Below are positions 15,783 through 23,696 of a stretch of 23,771 nt of DNA, piece after piece; position 1 is the stretch's first letter, and every line of letters starts with the position of its first letter. The position numbers were made by a program, and so were the translations under genes. The notes below the pieces were generated by a model that did no database searches, was not told the origin of the DNA, and was given only the letters and a program-made list of their open reading frames with translations. Origin of the DNA: CAZGNZ01 sp964527215 (lineage in GTDB: Bacteria > Fidelibacterota > Marinisomatia > SCGC-AAA003-L08 > JACNLC01); contig CAZGNZ010000047.1 of the NCBI GenBank assembly GCA_964527215.1, positions 1 to 23,771 on the forward strand, read 5' to 3'.

Positions 15783-18700
15783 CAATCAAGATACTAATCA
15801 TTGATGATGAATGGCTGATTGCAGAGAACAACCGCTATCTGCTGGTCAGCATGGGATATGAGGTCAGCGGGATTGCCACCAACCCCCAGATGGCGATTGA
15901 GCTCATTCAGGAAAATCCTCCCAACCTGATTCTGATGGACATAATGCTGAGCAGCGATGAAGATGGTATCAGTCTGGCAGATCGAATTCAGGCAAAGTGG
16001 AACATCCCCATTGTGTATGCAACGGCCTATGCCAGCAGGGAAATTATTGACCGGGCAAAGAAAACCGGTCCCTACGGTTATGTTGTAAAACCCTACACGG
16101 ATCAGGAACTGCACAGTGCCATTGAGATGGCGTTGTACAAATTTGAAACCGACAGCCGTCTGAATCGGCTGAATGCAATTCTGAATACCATCCGCAGTAT
16201 CAACCGCTTCATTGTAAAGGCAAGTACACTCGAAGAGCTGGTAAACGGCGCTTGTGAGATAATTGCATCAAATCCGGATTATCAATCCTGCTGGATTTCA
16301 ATGCTTCAGCCGGACATGACAGCGGTTGTCAGCACCCAATCCGGGCGTACGGAACGGTTTGAGTCCTGGAACAGACTGCTCAGTGAAGGGACTGTGCCGG
16401 AACAGCTTATGAACTTCCTGGAATCAACTGAAATGATTCGGCTGGTTAAGGGAGCCGGTGATTCGAAGGCCGATAAAACAGAAAAAGAAGTCTCGGATTT
16501 GCTCCTGGCGAAGCTGGGCAGAGACAAGCAGTTCATGGGCATTCTGGGTGCTGAAAAAAGAACCGGCACACCCAGTGATTCAGAAGAAATTGACCTGCTT
16601 GAAGAAGTGATCAGTGATATTGCATATGCCGCAGCCAATATTCAGATGCAGGAGGAAGTCCGGAAAAGTGAAAATATTCAGGAAGTTCTTCTGAAGATAT
16701 CCCAGGCGGCGCATTTGTCTGAAGATGATCTGGTCTTTTATGAAAAAATCAAAAACAGTATTTCCGTGCTGATGCCGGCCAACAATTTCTATGTTGCCTT
16801 CGCCAACGAGACAAAAAATATTTTGACTTTCCCCTATTTTCATGACAGTCAGGATCAGCCGGTAAAATCCCGAAAATTTGGAAACGGTATAACCGAGTAC
16901 GTTATTCGGACAGGAAAGCCCCTGTGCGTCAACCGACAGGAAATCAAGGCAATGATTCGAAACAAAATCATTGACGAGTTTGGGACAGTCCCTGGTTCAT
17001 GGCTGGGAATACCTCTCAGCTGGCACCGGAATACTTTTGGTGTGATGGCCGTTCAGAGTTACAATGAGGATATAGTTTACGGCTCTTCGGAAACCGAAAT
17101 GCTGGGATTTGTCGCAAACAATCTTTCTGCTGTTATAAACCGGCGACAGGATCGGGAAGCCATCATAGAGCGGCAGAGATCCCTGGATACGCTGATAAAT
17201 AATGTGCCGGATGAGATATTTTTCAAGGATTTGAAGCATCGTTTCATCATTTGCAATTCAGCGGTGATAGATCATCTGAATATGCAGACAACGGAAGATG
17301 TACTTGGGAAAACCGATTTGGATTTCTATCCGCTTGAAACGGCTGAGAAATACCTGGCAGAAGAAGAGGAAATATTAAATCGCGGCGCATCGTTTATCAA
17401 CCGGGAGAATCAATCGATACAGCCTGACGGGACACCGAGATGGAATCTGAGTACTAAACTGCCCTGTCGCGACAGTAAGGGGCGGATCACGGGGATTGTC
17501 GGCATCAACCGTGATATTACCAACGTCAAGCAGGCTGAGCTGAAAATCCAGCGTTTGTATAAACAGCAGAAACAAATTAATGAACTTGTGCTGATCCTTG
17601 GCCGAATCAATGAACTGGATCAGATGTATGAAGCAGTGTCTGAAAAGATTACTGATGCCATATCCGTACAGGTATTGATTATTTCCTTTTATCATTCGGA
17701 CACTCGGGAGCTAACGGCAGAATTTGTAAAGATCGGGAGCCAGAAAATTGATACCCGGGAACTCCCGCCTCTTCCGCTGGAACCGCCCGGTCATGGCATA
17801 CAGAGTCCGGTAATACATACAGGAAAGGTGCATTATATACCGAACCTGAAAGTCCGTGAGGACGATAACACAGCCTACGTCATGTCCGATACAGGGGCAG
17901 TCTTTCCGACCTCAGAAGTCGATATTGAAGAATGCGCACCGCGATCCTGTCTGAGTGTACCGCTGAAAGTGGACGAGACCATCATTGGCGTCATGCAGGT
18001 GCAGAACGATATCCCGGACGGATTCAGCAGAGAAGATATTGAACTTCTGCAGGGGATGGCAAATGTCACAGCGATTGCGATCCTGAAGCGGAAGCTGTAT
18101 GATGACATTCAGTATGAACTCCATGAGCGGAAAAGCGCGGAGTTTCGTGAACGCAAGCTTCTTGAACAGCAGATTGCCGTGAATAAGCTGGCACTTGCTC
18201 TGGGAGAAGTTACCGAGTTATCACAAGTATTTATTACTGCTTATACTCATCTGTCCCATCTGTCCAGAATATCGGGATTCGAAATTTTACGTTTTATGAC
18301 AAAGCCTGCCCGGCTTGTGCCGGAAGTTGTTATTCGGGACGGTAAGCGCTGTGACCTTGACAATGTTCATTCCTATCATCTGCGGAACAACAGCAGAACC
18401 ATTTACGCGTATGTGGCCAGAACCTATAAGCCCAGAGTGATAGGCAGCATACCGGAATTTCTGCACAGTAATTTGAATAATGAGGGTGATCCGGAAAATG
18501 GGTCCGATCTCACCATTCCGGCTCAGTTCCGAAAACTGTTTCCCAAAGCAGAAACCGGTGTGTGGGCACCCATGCGGGTAAAAGGTGCAATGGTAGGAAT
18601 TCTGCAAGTCAACAGCAGGGAAGCGGATTCCCTTTCCGCGCGGGATATTGATCAGATAACGTCCTATTCAAACGTGATTGCCGTGGCAGTGGAAAACGCC

Positions 18701-19963
18701 CGGTTATTGGAAGTGCAGCAGCGCGAAATTGAGGAACGAATTCGGATTGAGAATATGCTGAAGAAGAGCGAACAGCGCTATCGCTCCCTGTACGAAGGCG
18801 TTCCGGTCGGATATTACCGTTCACTTGAAAACGATGTGTTTGTGGATGTAAATCCCACACTGGTCCGGCTGCTGAAGTATCCTGACGCGGAAACACTTCT
18901 CAGACAGAAACCCTCCAGCATCAACTTCGATTCAGAAAAACGAAGTAACTGGATCAGGGAAATCAGTGAGAACGGAATTGCCCGGGGAACAGAAATTCAG
19001 CTCCGCTGCTATGACGGCAGCACCATATGGGCTCTTGAAACTGCCCGGAAAGTCAGGGATCCGGAAACCGGCAAAACCTATTTTGAAGGAGCATTGGAAG
19101 ACATTACAGCCAGAGTGGCAGCCGAAAAGGAGCTCCAGGAGTATCAGCTTCATCTGGAAGAGCGGGTGGCATTGCGGACCCGGGAACTGGAAGAGAAACA
19201 AATTCAGTTGGAGCAGACAGGTCATCTTGCAGCGATGGGAAATATGGCAGCTGGCGTCGCCCATGAACTCAACACGCCACTGGCAATAATCCAGATGCAG
19301 ACTGAACTGCTTCAGGATGCATTCAGAAATTCAGACCTGAAACTGAAACAGGAAGAAGCAGACCTGCAGCTCATCCTGGATAATGTCAAAAAAGCGTCTG
19401 ATATCATAGAGCACATGCAGGATTTCACTGCAATTCAGCCGGATTACATGGATCAGATCAGTCCGGTTGAACTGGTGAATTGGAATATGAAGTTCTACCG
19501 CAGGCAGTTTGAGAATCTGGGGATTGATCTGGTTTTTACTCATGCTTCGAATATCCCCATGGTGGAAATCGTTCCTCAACACTGGGAGCAGATACTTCTG
19601 AATCTGGTATCAAATGCCCGGCAGTCATTGGAAAAGGATAAACCCGATGAAACGAAAACCGGGAAAAGGGTCGAAATTCATGTGGCTTCTGCAGATGACA
19701 ATGAAAATGTCCGGCTTTCCGTTACAGACAATGGTGTGGGAATGAGCCGGTCCGTCAAAAAACGCTGTCTGGATCCTTTTTTTACCACACGCGAAGTAGG
19801 CGACGGGACCGGAATGGGATTAACGATTGTGTATTTTCTGGTAAAACGCTATGCCGGAAATCTACACATCAAGTCCAGTCTCGGGCAGGGAACAACTGTA
19901 ACAGTCACAATACCTGTTAAACCAAATCACTTGGACGAAACATCGTCCGACAAAGGCTTTTAG
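15779..19963 (+). CDS. Large multi-sensor histidine kinase: REC-GAF-GAF-PAS-GAF-GAF-PAS-HisKA-HATPase
   Basis: This is a 1394-residue soluble protein starting at TTG. Residues 1-120 are an intact receiver (D9/D10, D54 in LMDIMLSSDEDG, T82, K104 in GPYGYVVKPY), of the type often found downstream of HisKA_2/HWE kinases. GAF-like domains lie at about 130-290 (weakest), 298-467, 598-778 and 801-979, and PAS domains at about 468-588 (FYPLETAEKYLAEEEEIL) and 997-1119. A coiled coil spans 1119-1150. The H-box LAAMGNMAAGVAHELNTP has H1162, and the ATPase domain has NLVSNARQSL, DNGVGM and GTGMGLTI. An N-terminal receiver before so many sensors suggests the upstream kinase gates this one (inference). 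Ligands are unknown. Overlap TTGA with the upstream gene indicates an operon of two. Confidence 0.93.
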   Translation: MTIKILIIDDEWLIAENNRYLLVSMGYEVSGIATNPQMAIELIQENPPNLILMDIMLSSDEDGISLADRIQAKWNIPIVYATAYASREIIDRAKKTGPYGYVVKPYTDQELHSAIEMALYKFETDSRLNRLNAILNTIRSINRFIVKASTLEELVNGACEIIASNPDYQSCWISMLQPDMTAVVSTQSGRTERFESWNRLLSEGTVPEQLMNFLESTEMIRLVKGAGDSKADKTEKEVSDLLLAKLGRDKQFMGILGAEKRTGTPSDSEEIDLLEEVISDIAYAAANIQMQEEVRKSENIQEVLLKISQAAHLSEDDLVFYEKIKNSISVLMPANNFYVAFANETKNILTFPYFHDSQDQPVKSRKFGNGITEYVIRTGKPLCVNRQEIKAMIRNKIIDEFGTVPGSWLGIPLSWHRNTFGVMAVQSYNEDIVYGSSETEMLGFVANNLSAVINRRQDREAIIERQRSLDTLINNVPDEIFFKDLKHRFIICNSAVIDHLNMQTTEDVLGKTDLDFYPLETAEKYLAEEEEILNRGASFINRENQSIQPDGTPRWNLSTKLPCRDSKGRITGIVGINRDITNVKQAELKIQRLYKQQKQINELVLILGRINELDQMYEAVSEKITDAISVQVLIISFYHSDTRELTAEFVKIGSQKIDTRELPPLPLEPPGHGIQSPVIHTGKVHYIPNLKVREDDNTAYVMSDTGAVFPTSEVDIEECAPRSCLSVPLKVDETIIGVMQVQNDIPDGFSREDIELLQGMANVTAIAILKRKLYDDIQYELHERKSAEFRERKLLEQQIAVNKLALALGEVTELSQVFITAYTHLSHLSRISGFEILRFMTKPARLVPEVVIRDGKRCDLDNVHSYHLRNNSRTIYAYVARTYKPRVIGSIPEFLHSNLNNEGDPENGSDLTIPAQFRKLFPKAETGVWAPMRVKGAMVGILQVNSREADSLSARDIDQITSYSNVIAVAVENARLLEVQQREIEERIRIENMLKKSEQRYRSLYEGVPVGYYRSLENDVFVDVNPTLVRLLKYPDAETLLRQKPSSINFDSEKRSNWIREISENGIARGTEIQLRCYDGSTIWALETARKVRDPETGKTYFEGALEDITARVAAEKELQEYQLHLEERVALRTRELEEKQIQLEQTGHLAAMGNMAAGVAHELNTPLAIIQMQTELLQDAFRNSDLKLKQEEADLQLILDNVKKASDIIEHMQDFTAIQPDYMDQISPVELVNWNMKFYRRQFENLGIDLVFTHASNIPMVEIVPQHWEQILLNLVSNARQSLEKDKPDETKTGKRVEIHVASADDNENVRLSVTDNGVGMSRSVKKRCLDPFFTTREVGDGTGMGLTIVYFLVKRYAGNLHIKSSLGQGTTVTVTIPVKPNHLDETSSDKGF

Positions 19964-20360
19964 GAATTTGCTGTAACCGATCAGTTATATTTGACACAAT
20001 TTTGCCTGCAGCTGGAGGCTGGCGATTTTTGTGTCGCGGTTTGTTCTTGAAGACGATAATTTTATGGCGTAATTCATTGAAAAATAAATTATAAATCACA
20101 AGTATTTATTTGCTGAGACCGTGTGAAATTAAAATCCGGAAAGGGATTAGCTGGATTCATTCGGTGTGGTTTATCTGGAATTCCTGAAATTCGTTCGCTG
20201 GAAAATTAATTCTGATGTACAGAAAAAATCCCATAGAGATTATGCCGGCGGTGAACAATCCGGAAGATGCTTGGCTGATGGATGAAATCCGGTGTGCCGT
20301 AAACGTGTTTCTGATTTCCGAGAGGATTAAACCGGTGAAATACTCCCGGTCCGCCTTCGC
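19964..20360. other. Intergenic stretch, no recognised gene
   Basis: About 400 bases after the large kinase gene show no protein with a recognisable motif. A 60-residue open frame near 20215 runs into element F and is not credible as a whole. Bases 19993-20035 form a possible stem-loop, and 20060-20150 are AT-rich (AAAAATAAATTATAAATCAC). The region could hold a terminator and a promoter for the downstream gene, but nothing more can be supported. Confidence 0.5.
19993..20035 (+). terminator. Possible terminator-like stem-loop after the large kinase gene
   Basis: GACACAA (19993-19999) pairs with TTGTGTC (20029-20035), with an inner GCC/GGC pairing across a loop rich in GCAGCTGG. A TTTTT run lies inside the 3' arm rather than after it, so this is not a textbook Rho-independent terminator. 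It begins 30 bases after the stop codon. Confidence 0.3.
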
Positions 20361-20594
20361 TTTGGCCCGCATATTTCACGAGAATATTTATGCGTAAAAT
20401 GATTCGCATTTTCCGGACGATGATGTATCTGGTCAAGTCTGCAGCGTCCGTCAACAGATTGATTTTCAATTCCGCTCGATTTTTTTTCTTCATTGGACTG
20501 TCCTGTGCAATGTTGTTCAAATCTCTTCACAAGTCTTGCATAATCAACCCACTCCATCATCTCATTTCAAAGCTTCATGAATCATCCGGGTTAG
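20361..20594 (+). mobile_element. MITE-like element F, copy 2
   Basis: About 234 bases match the reverse complement of 1061-1290 along their whole length, with scattered substitutions. Shared words include TTTCACGAGAATAT, ATTCGCATTTTC, CTCGAT, TTCAAATCTCTTC, CATAATCAACC and ATCCGGGTTAG. The ends are inverted repeats of each other (GGCCCGCATATTTCACGAG and the complement of TCATGAATCATCCGGGTTA). It abuts copy 3 in tandem, sharing the TTAG junction. No transposase is encoded. Confidence 0.6.
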
Positions 20595-20855
20595 CCCGAA
20601 TATTTCATGAGAAATCTATTCCGATGATGGATCTGCTCAATTCTACAGCGTTATACTCGAAAAATGTTCTCAACGTACTGTCCAGTACGATTTCACTCAT
20701 TTTTCTTCATATGCCTTGTAGAATGAGAACCCATGGGTTCTTTAACGGAAAAAGCTTCATTGATAGTCAGCACAAAATTGTGTTGAATTTTTGCTTTTCC
20801 GCATCAATACATTTTCATCATCTCATAACGAAGTCTCATGAATCATCCGGGTTAG
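20591..20855 (+). mobile_element. MITE-like element F, copy 3 (diverged interior)
   Basis: This copy begins TTAGCCCGAATATTTCATGA and ends CATGAATCATCCGGGTTAG, the same termini as copy 2, and shares the subterminal CATCATCTCAT word. Most of its interior differs from copies 1 and 2. It ends about 45 bases before the ATG at 20900, so it may carry or displace that gene's promoter. The copy 2/copy 3 junction (20575-20610) is an imperfect palindrome with 13 of 16 arm positions matching. Confidence 0.5.
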
Positions 20856-20899
20856 AAACCATCTCCTTCAACTTCGATCCCCCAATGACATTCGGTTAA

Positions 20900-21790
20900 A
20901 TGGAATCTGCACCCATCAGAATATTGCTGATCGAAGACAATCCGGATGATGTTTACCTGATCCAGGAATACCTCACTGACATTCCTCAAACTGTATATGT
21001 TATTGAAAGATGTATGTCATTGACACAGAGTATAGATTATCTCAATGCCGGTGCACGTTGCGATGTGATACTCATGGATCTTGGAATTCCGGATAATATC
21101 GGTATTGGAGCGCTGGAGCAGCTTTGCACGCAGTTTCCGGCCATGCCCGTCATCGTGCTGACGGATGTTGATGACGAGGCATTGGGGTGCCAGGCGGTGA
21201 AACTGGGAGCGCAGGACTATCTAATCAAGGATGCGGTGGATGGGAAGGTTCTGAATCGGGTGCTGCATTATGCGATAGAACGTAAAAAAGGGCAGGAAGC
21301 GCTGCAGCGAAGTGAGGCGTACAGCCGCAATCTCATGGAGGCAATGCCGATTGGGATGCTGAATATCGGGTCTGACGGTACGATACTCTATGAGAATCAC
21401 GCCATGAAGACAATTTTAGGTCGCTCAAATGATGTTAAAGAAAGCATTATAGGGCGGAAGATGACGGAAATACCCACTATGCAGTCCGGGGAAATATCAA
21501 AACAGCTGCAGCGTCTGCTTAGCGGAGAAACCATCAAGAGTTACGTTACACGATATACATCAATTACAGGACGAGTGGTTGATGCGGAAATCAATGCTGC
21601 CCCGGTGTTTGATCAGGATCGGAATATTACCCATTTCATCATCATGCTTCATGATATCACCCAAAAAGTCGAGATCGAATCCGGCACAAAATCTGCGCAG
21701 GATGAAAAAATTGGTATCCGAAAAGTCCGCCAAACTGAAAGATATCCAGCAGCAACTGGTTCATGCAGGGCGTCTCGCCTCACTGGGTGA
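20900..21790 (+). CDS. REC-PAS part of a frameshifted REC-PAS-histidine kinase
   Basis: This is a 296-residue frame. Residues 1-125 are an intact receiver: E12/D13 (LLIEDNPDD), D60 (ILMDLGIPDN), T88 (VLTDVDD) and K110 (YLIKD). Residues about 140-262 are a PAS domain (LMEAMPIGMLNIGSDGTIL, HAMKTILGRSN, ending HFIIMLHDITQKVEIE). After residue 270 (about 21709) the frame becomes non-homologous (GIRKVRQTERYP...), while the natural continuation, a kinase, is in the next frame. Removing one base from the A6 run at 21705-21710 joins the two as DEKLVSEKSAKLKD and gives one protein of about 530 residues. No ribosome site is seen. The upstream 500 bases are element F copies. It could be a sequencing or assembly error, or a genuine frameshift mutation. 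Confidence 0.85.
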   Translation: MESAPIRILLIEDNPDDVYLIQEYLTDIPQTVYVIERCMSLTQSIDYLNAGARCDVILMDLGIPDNIGIGALEQLCTQFPAMPVIVLTDVDDEALGCQAVKLGAQDYLIKDAVDGKVLNRVLHYAIERKKGQEALQRSEAYSRNLMEAMPIGMLNIGSDGTILYENHAMKTILGRSNDVKESIIGRKMTEIPTMQSGEISKQLQRLLSGETIKSYVTRYTSITGRVVDAEINAAPVFDQDRNITHFIIMLHDITQKVEIESGTKSAQDEKIGIRKVRQTERYPAATGSCRASRLTG

Positions 21791-22493
21791 AATGGCGACA
21801 GGTCTGGCTCATGAGTTGAATCAGCCTCTGGCATTGATTCGGGCTCAGGCGGAGCTGTTCAAGCTGGATGCACAGGAGGAAAAATGCGAATCTTCTGATA
21901 TCGTAGTAGGCTCGACATCCATTATTGACGGGGTTGATCGGGCAGCCCTGCTCATTGAACACATGCGGGGATTTGCCAGAGCGGAAACAGATCAGAATGA
22001 ACACATTGATTTGAGTAAATCGGTCCGCAGCAGTCTGGTGTTTTTCAAACAGCAGTTCCGTACCCATCAGATTGAGCTGGTGACAGACCTGGATGAAAAC
22101 CTGCCGCCGGTACAGGTGCATCCGCAGCGGTTTGAACAGGTTGTTGTGAATTTTCTCACCAATGCCCGGTATGCGGTGAATCAGAAGACCGGCGAGAAAA
22201 ACAAATCCTATCGTAAAAAAATTATCATTCGGATGAAACTTCACCCGGACACTCATGCCATTCTGTTTGAGGTTGAGGACAACGGGATTGGTATGGACAA
22301 AAAAACGCTGAAACGGTGTTCCGAGCCCTTTTTTACCACAAAATCCTCTGATGAAGGGACCGGACTGGGGCTCTCGATTGTTCGGGGAATTCTGGAGGAA
22401 TTCAATGGTACCCTGGAAATCAAAAGCATCTTGGGTCAAGGAACCATTATGAGGGTTGATATTCCAGTTGCCCTTGACAAACCGACCCGGTGA
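21702..22493 (+). CDS. Histidine kinase part of the frameshifted REC-PAS-kinase
   Basis: This is the kinase half, offset by +1 from the frame of the REC-PAS half. The H-box LASLGEMATGLAHELNQP has H37 (numbered from ATG 21702). The ATPase domain has the N-box NFLTNARYAV, DNGIGM, and the G2 region FFTTK...EGTGLGLSIV. ATG 21702 (MKKLVSEKSAKLKD) is a possible restart, since AGG immediately precedes it, but the open frame extends back to 21579. Most likely this is not an independent gene but the C-terminus of the one starting at 20900. Its core is closely similar to those of the TPR kinase and the large kinase. The TGA stop (22491-22493) is the first three bases of an A-repeat tail, identical over 62 bases to 22941-23002. 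Confidence 0.85.
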   Translation: MKKLVSEKSAKLKDIQQQLVHAGRLASLGEMATGLAHELNQPLALIRAQAELFKLDAQEEKCESSDIVVGSTSIIDGVDRAALLIEHMRGFARAETDQNEHIDLSKSVRSSLVFFKQQFRTHQIELVTDLDENLPPVQVHPQRFEQVVVNFLTNARYAVNQKTGEKNKSYRKKIIIRMKLHPDTHAILFEVEDNGIGMDKKTLKRCSEPFFTTKSSDEGTGLGLSIVRGILEEFNGTLEIKSILGQGTIMRVDIPVALDKPTR

Positions 22494-22580
22494 AATTGTA
22501 CTGAATGCGCGATAATACTTGTACTCCTAAGAGATTGTGCTGATAACTGACCACTGACCACCCCACTTTTCCCTAGCAGG
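22491..22580 (+). repeat. Repeat A tail fragment fused to a gene end
   Basis: Bases 22491-22552 are identical by eye to 22941-23002, the tail of the full A copy there. The fragment starts exactly with the stop codon of the kinase gene. The two upstream hairpins and the palindrome of A are missing. Confidence 0.7.
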
Positions 22581-22641
22581 TAGTGCTGCTCGACAACTTA
22601 CCTTCTCAACCAGTCGACCACACACTTCTGGGAAGCACTAA

Positions 22642-22678
22642 TCAACCAGTTTACCATTACACTGTTTCACCATTTCAC
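22642..22678 (+). repeat. Repeat H, right side
   Basis: This copy contains CAACCAGTTTACCATTACAC followed by TGTTTCACCATTTCAC. It is a variant of the H block found near 250, 989, 1637, 2027 and 23463. In this window H always precedes A or a gene end, and is low-complexity in style. Confidence 0.5.
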
Positions 22679-22690
22679 TACTCAACCACT

Positions 22691-23003
22691 CAATCAATAC
22701 CATTCTGCCAAGCCCCAAACGTATTTGCAGGGAATTTAAACTTTCTGAAATAGAATGTTCTTTTCTTCGAAGAAAAGAACCAAAAGAACATGCGCTGCAG
22801 ACCAATTTCATCTCGTTTGAATGTTTCATTGAATAAGAGAAACTCGTCCCGTCGAAAATCAGACGGGACTCGAACAACAACATCTCATTCGCACCATGAA
22901 ACATTCAATCTCGACAGTCTGCTCTTCTGATCAGACTGACTGAAATTGTACTGAATGCGCGATAATACTTGTACTCCTAAGAGATTGTGCTGATAACTGA
23001 CCG
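22691..23003 (+). repeat. Repeat A, copy 3 (full length)
   Basis: This copy carries the 24-bp palindrome at 22757-22780, the GTCCCGTC/GACGGGAC hairpin at 22846-22869 and the CAGTCTG/CAGACTG hairpin at 22915-22938, followed by the conserved tail. It differs from copies 1 and 2 just before the palindrome (GTATTTGCAGGGAATTTAAA instead of GCATTTGGTGTGTTCTGAAA). It is followed immediately by a G+E block. Confidence 0.75.
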
Positions 23004-23029
23004 CTTAACAACTCGGTCAATTTCCAATT

Positions 23030-23352
23030 GTTGGACCCCTACAGGGTGCTTACCCAAATCCGTCCGGAACCCGGGGCGATGCCCCGGGCTGTCGAATTCA
23101 GCCCCTTCAGGGCTGCGTGATCTGATTTCTACTGGTGATTTGTGGAACCACAGATTGGAATATCCCCCAAATATCACCCATCCCAAACCCCCACCACTCC
23201 CGGGGAAATGCCGCGTGGGCTGGGATTCAGGATGCAGCAATCCCAATCCCGCCAGCTGACGTCTGCCGGACGATAATCTCATTATTCGAGCACTCATCTG
23301 TATTATTACTATGCATCCTGAACCGCAATTCGGACAGCAATCGACGGGGAGT
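23030..23352 (+). repeat. Repeat G+E, copy 4: REP-like GC-rich hairpins
   Basis: This block repeats the order seen at 612-945. It has ACCC/GGGT around CTACA, CCCGGGGC/GCCCCGGG around GAT at 23070-23088, CAGCCC/GGGCTG around CTTCA, then GATCTGATTTCTACTGGTGA and the E block with CCACTCCCGG. In the first hairpin the loop has changed while the arms have not, as expected if the structure is selected. K (23359-23387) and H (23463-23500) follow. Confidence 0.75.
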
Positions 23353-23530
23353 TGGAACGGGAAATCCGAAACTTGAAATTGGAAAAACACAATCAAGGAC
23401 ATACGACTGCCAACTGACGACTTTCCGTTTATACAAACAGCATTATGTCAGAAAGTCCAATTCAGCCATCACACGATTACACTGTTTCACTGCTCAACCA
23501 CACCCTGACGGGAAACCTTGCTCAACTACT

Positions 23531-23696
23531 CAATCAATACCATTCTGCCAAGCCCGAAACGTACTTGTAGGGTAACTAAATCTCGACAGTCTGCTCTTCG
23601 CTCAGACTGACTGAAATTGTACTGAATGCGCGATAATACTTGTACTCCTCAGAGATTGTGCTGATAACTGACCGCTGACGACCCAACTGCTCCCTG
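23531..23696 (+). repeat. Repeat A, copy 4 with internal deletion
   Basis: The left end (ATACCATTCTGCCAAGCC, GAAACGTACTTGTAGGGTAA) joins directly to TCTCGACAGTCTGCTCTTCG at about 23581, skipping roughly 170 bases that include the palindrome and second hairpin. The CAGTCTG/CAGACTG hairpin (23587-23609) and the tail are retained. This defines A as a unit with separable left, core and right parts. Confidence 0.65.

Noticed and set aside
20390..20899. 169-residue open frame ending one base before ATG 20900
   Set aside because: It reads through two F elements and carries the repeated motif HHLISKLHESSGLARIFHE, which is repeat translation. The TAA-ATG contact looks accidental.
21705..21710. Programmed -1 frameshifting at the A6 run
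   Set aside because: Joining the two halves needs a +1 shift (or loss of one A); a -1 slip enters the wrong frame. Transcriptional slippage usually needs a longer run.
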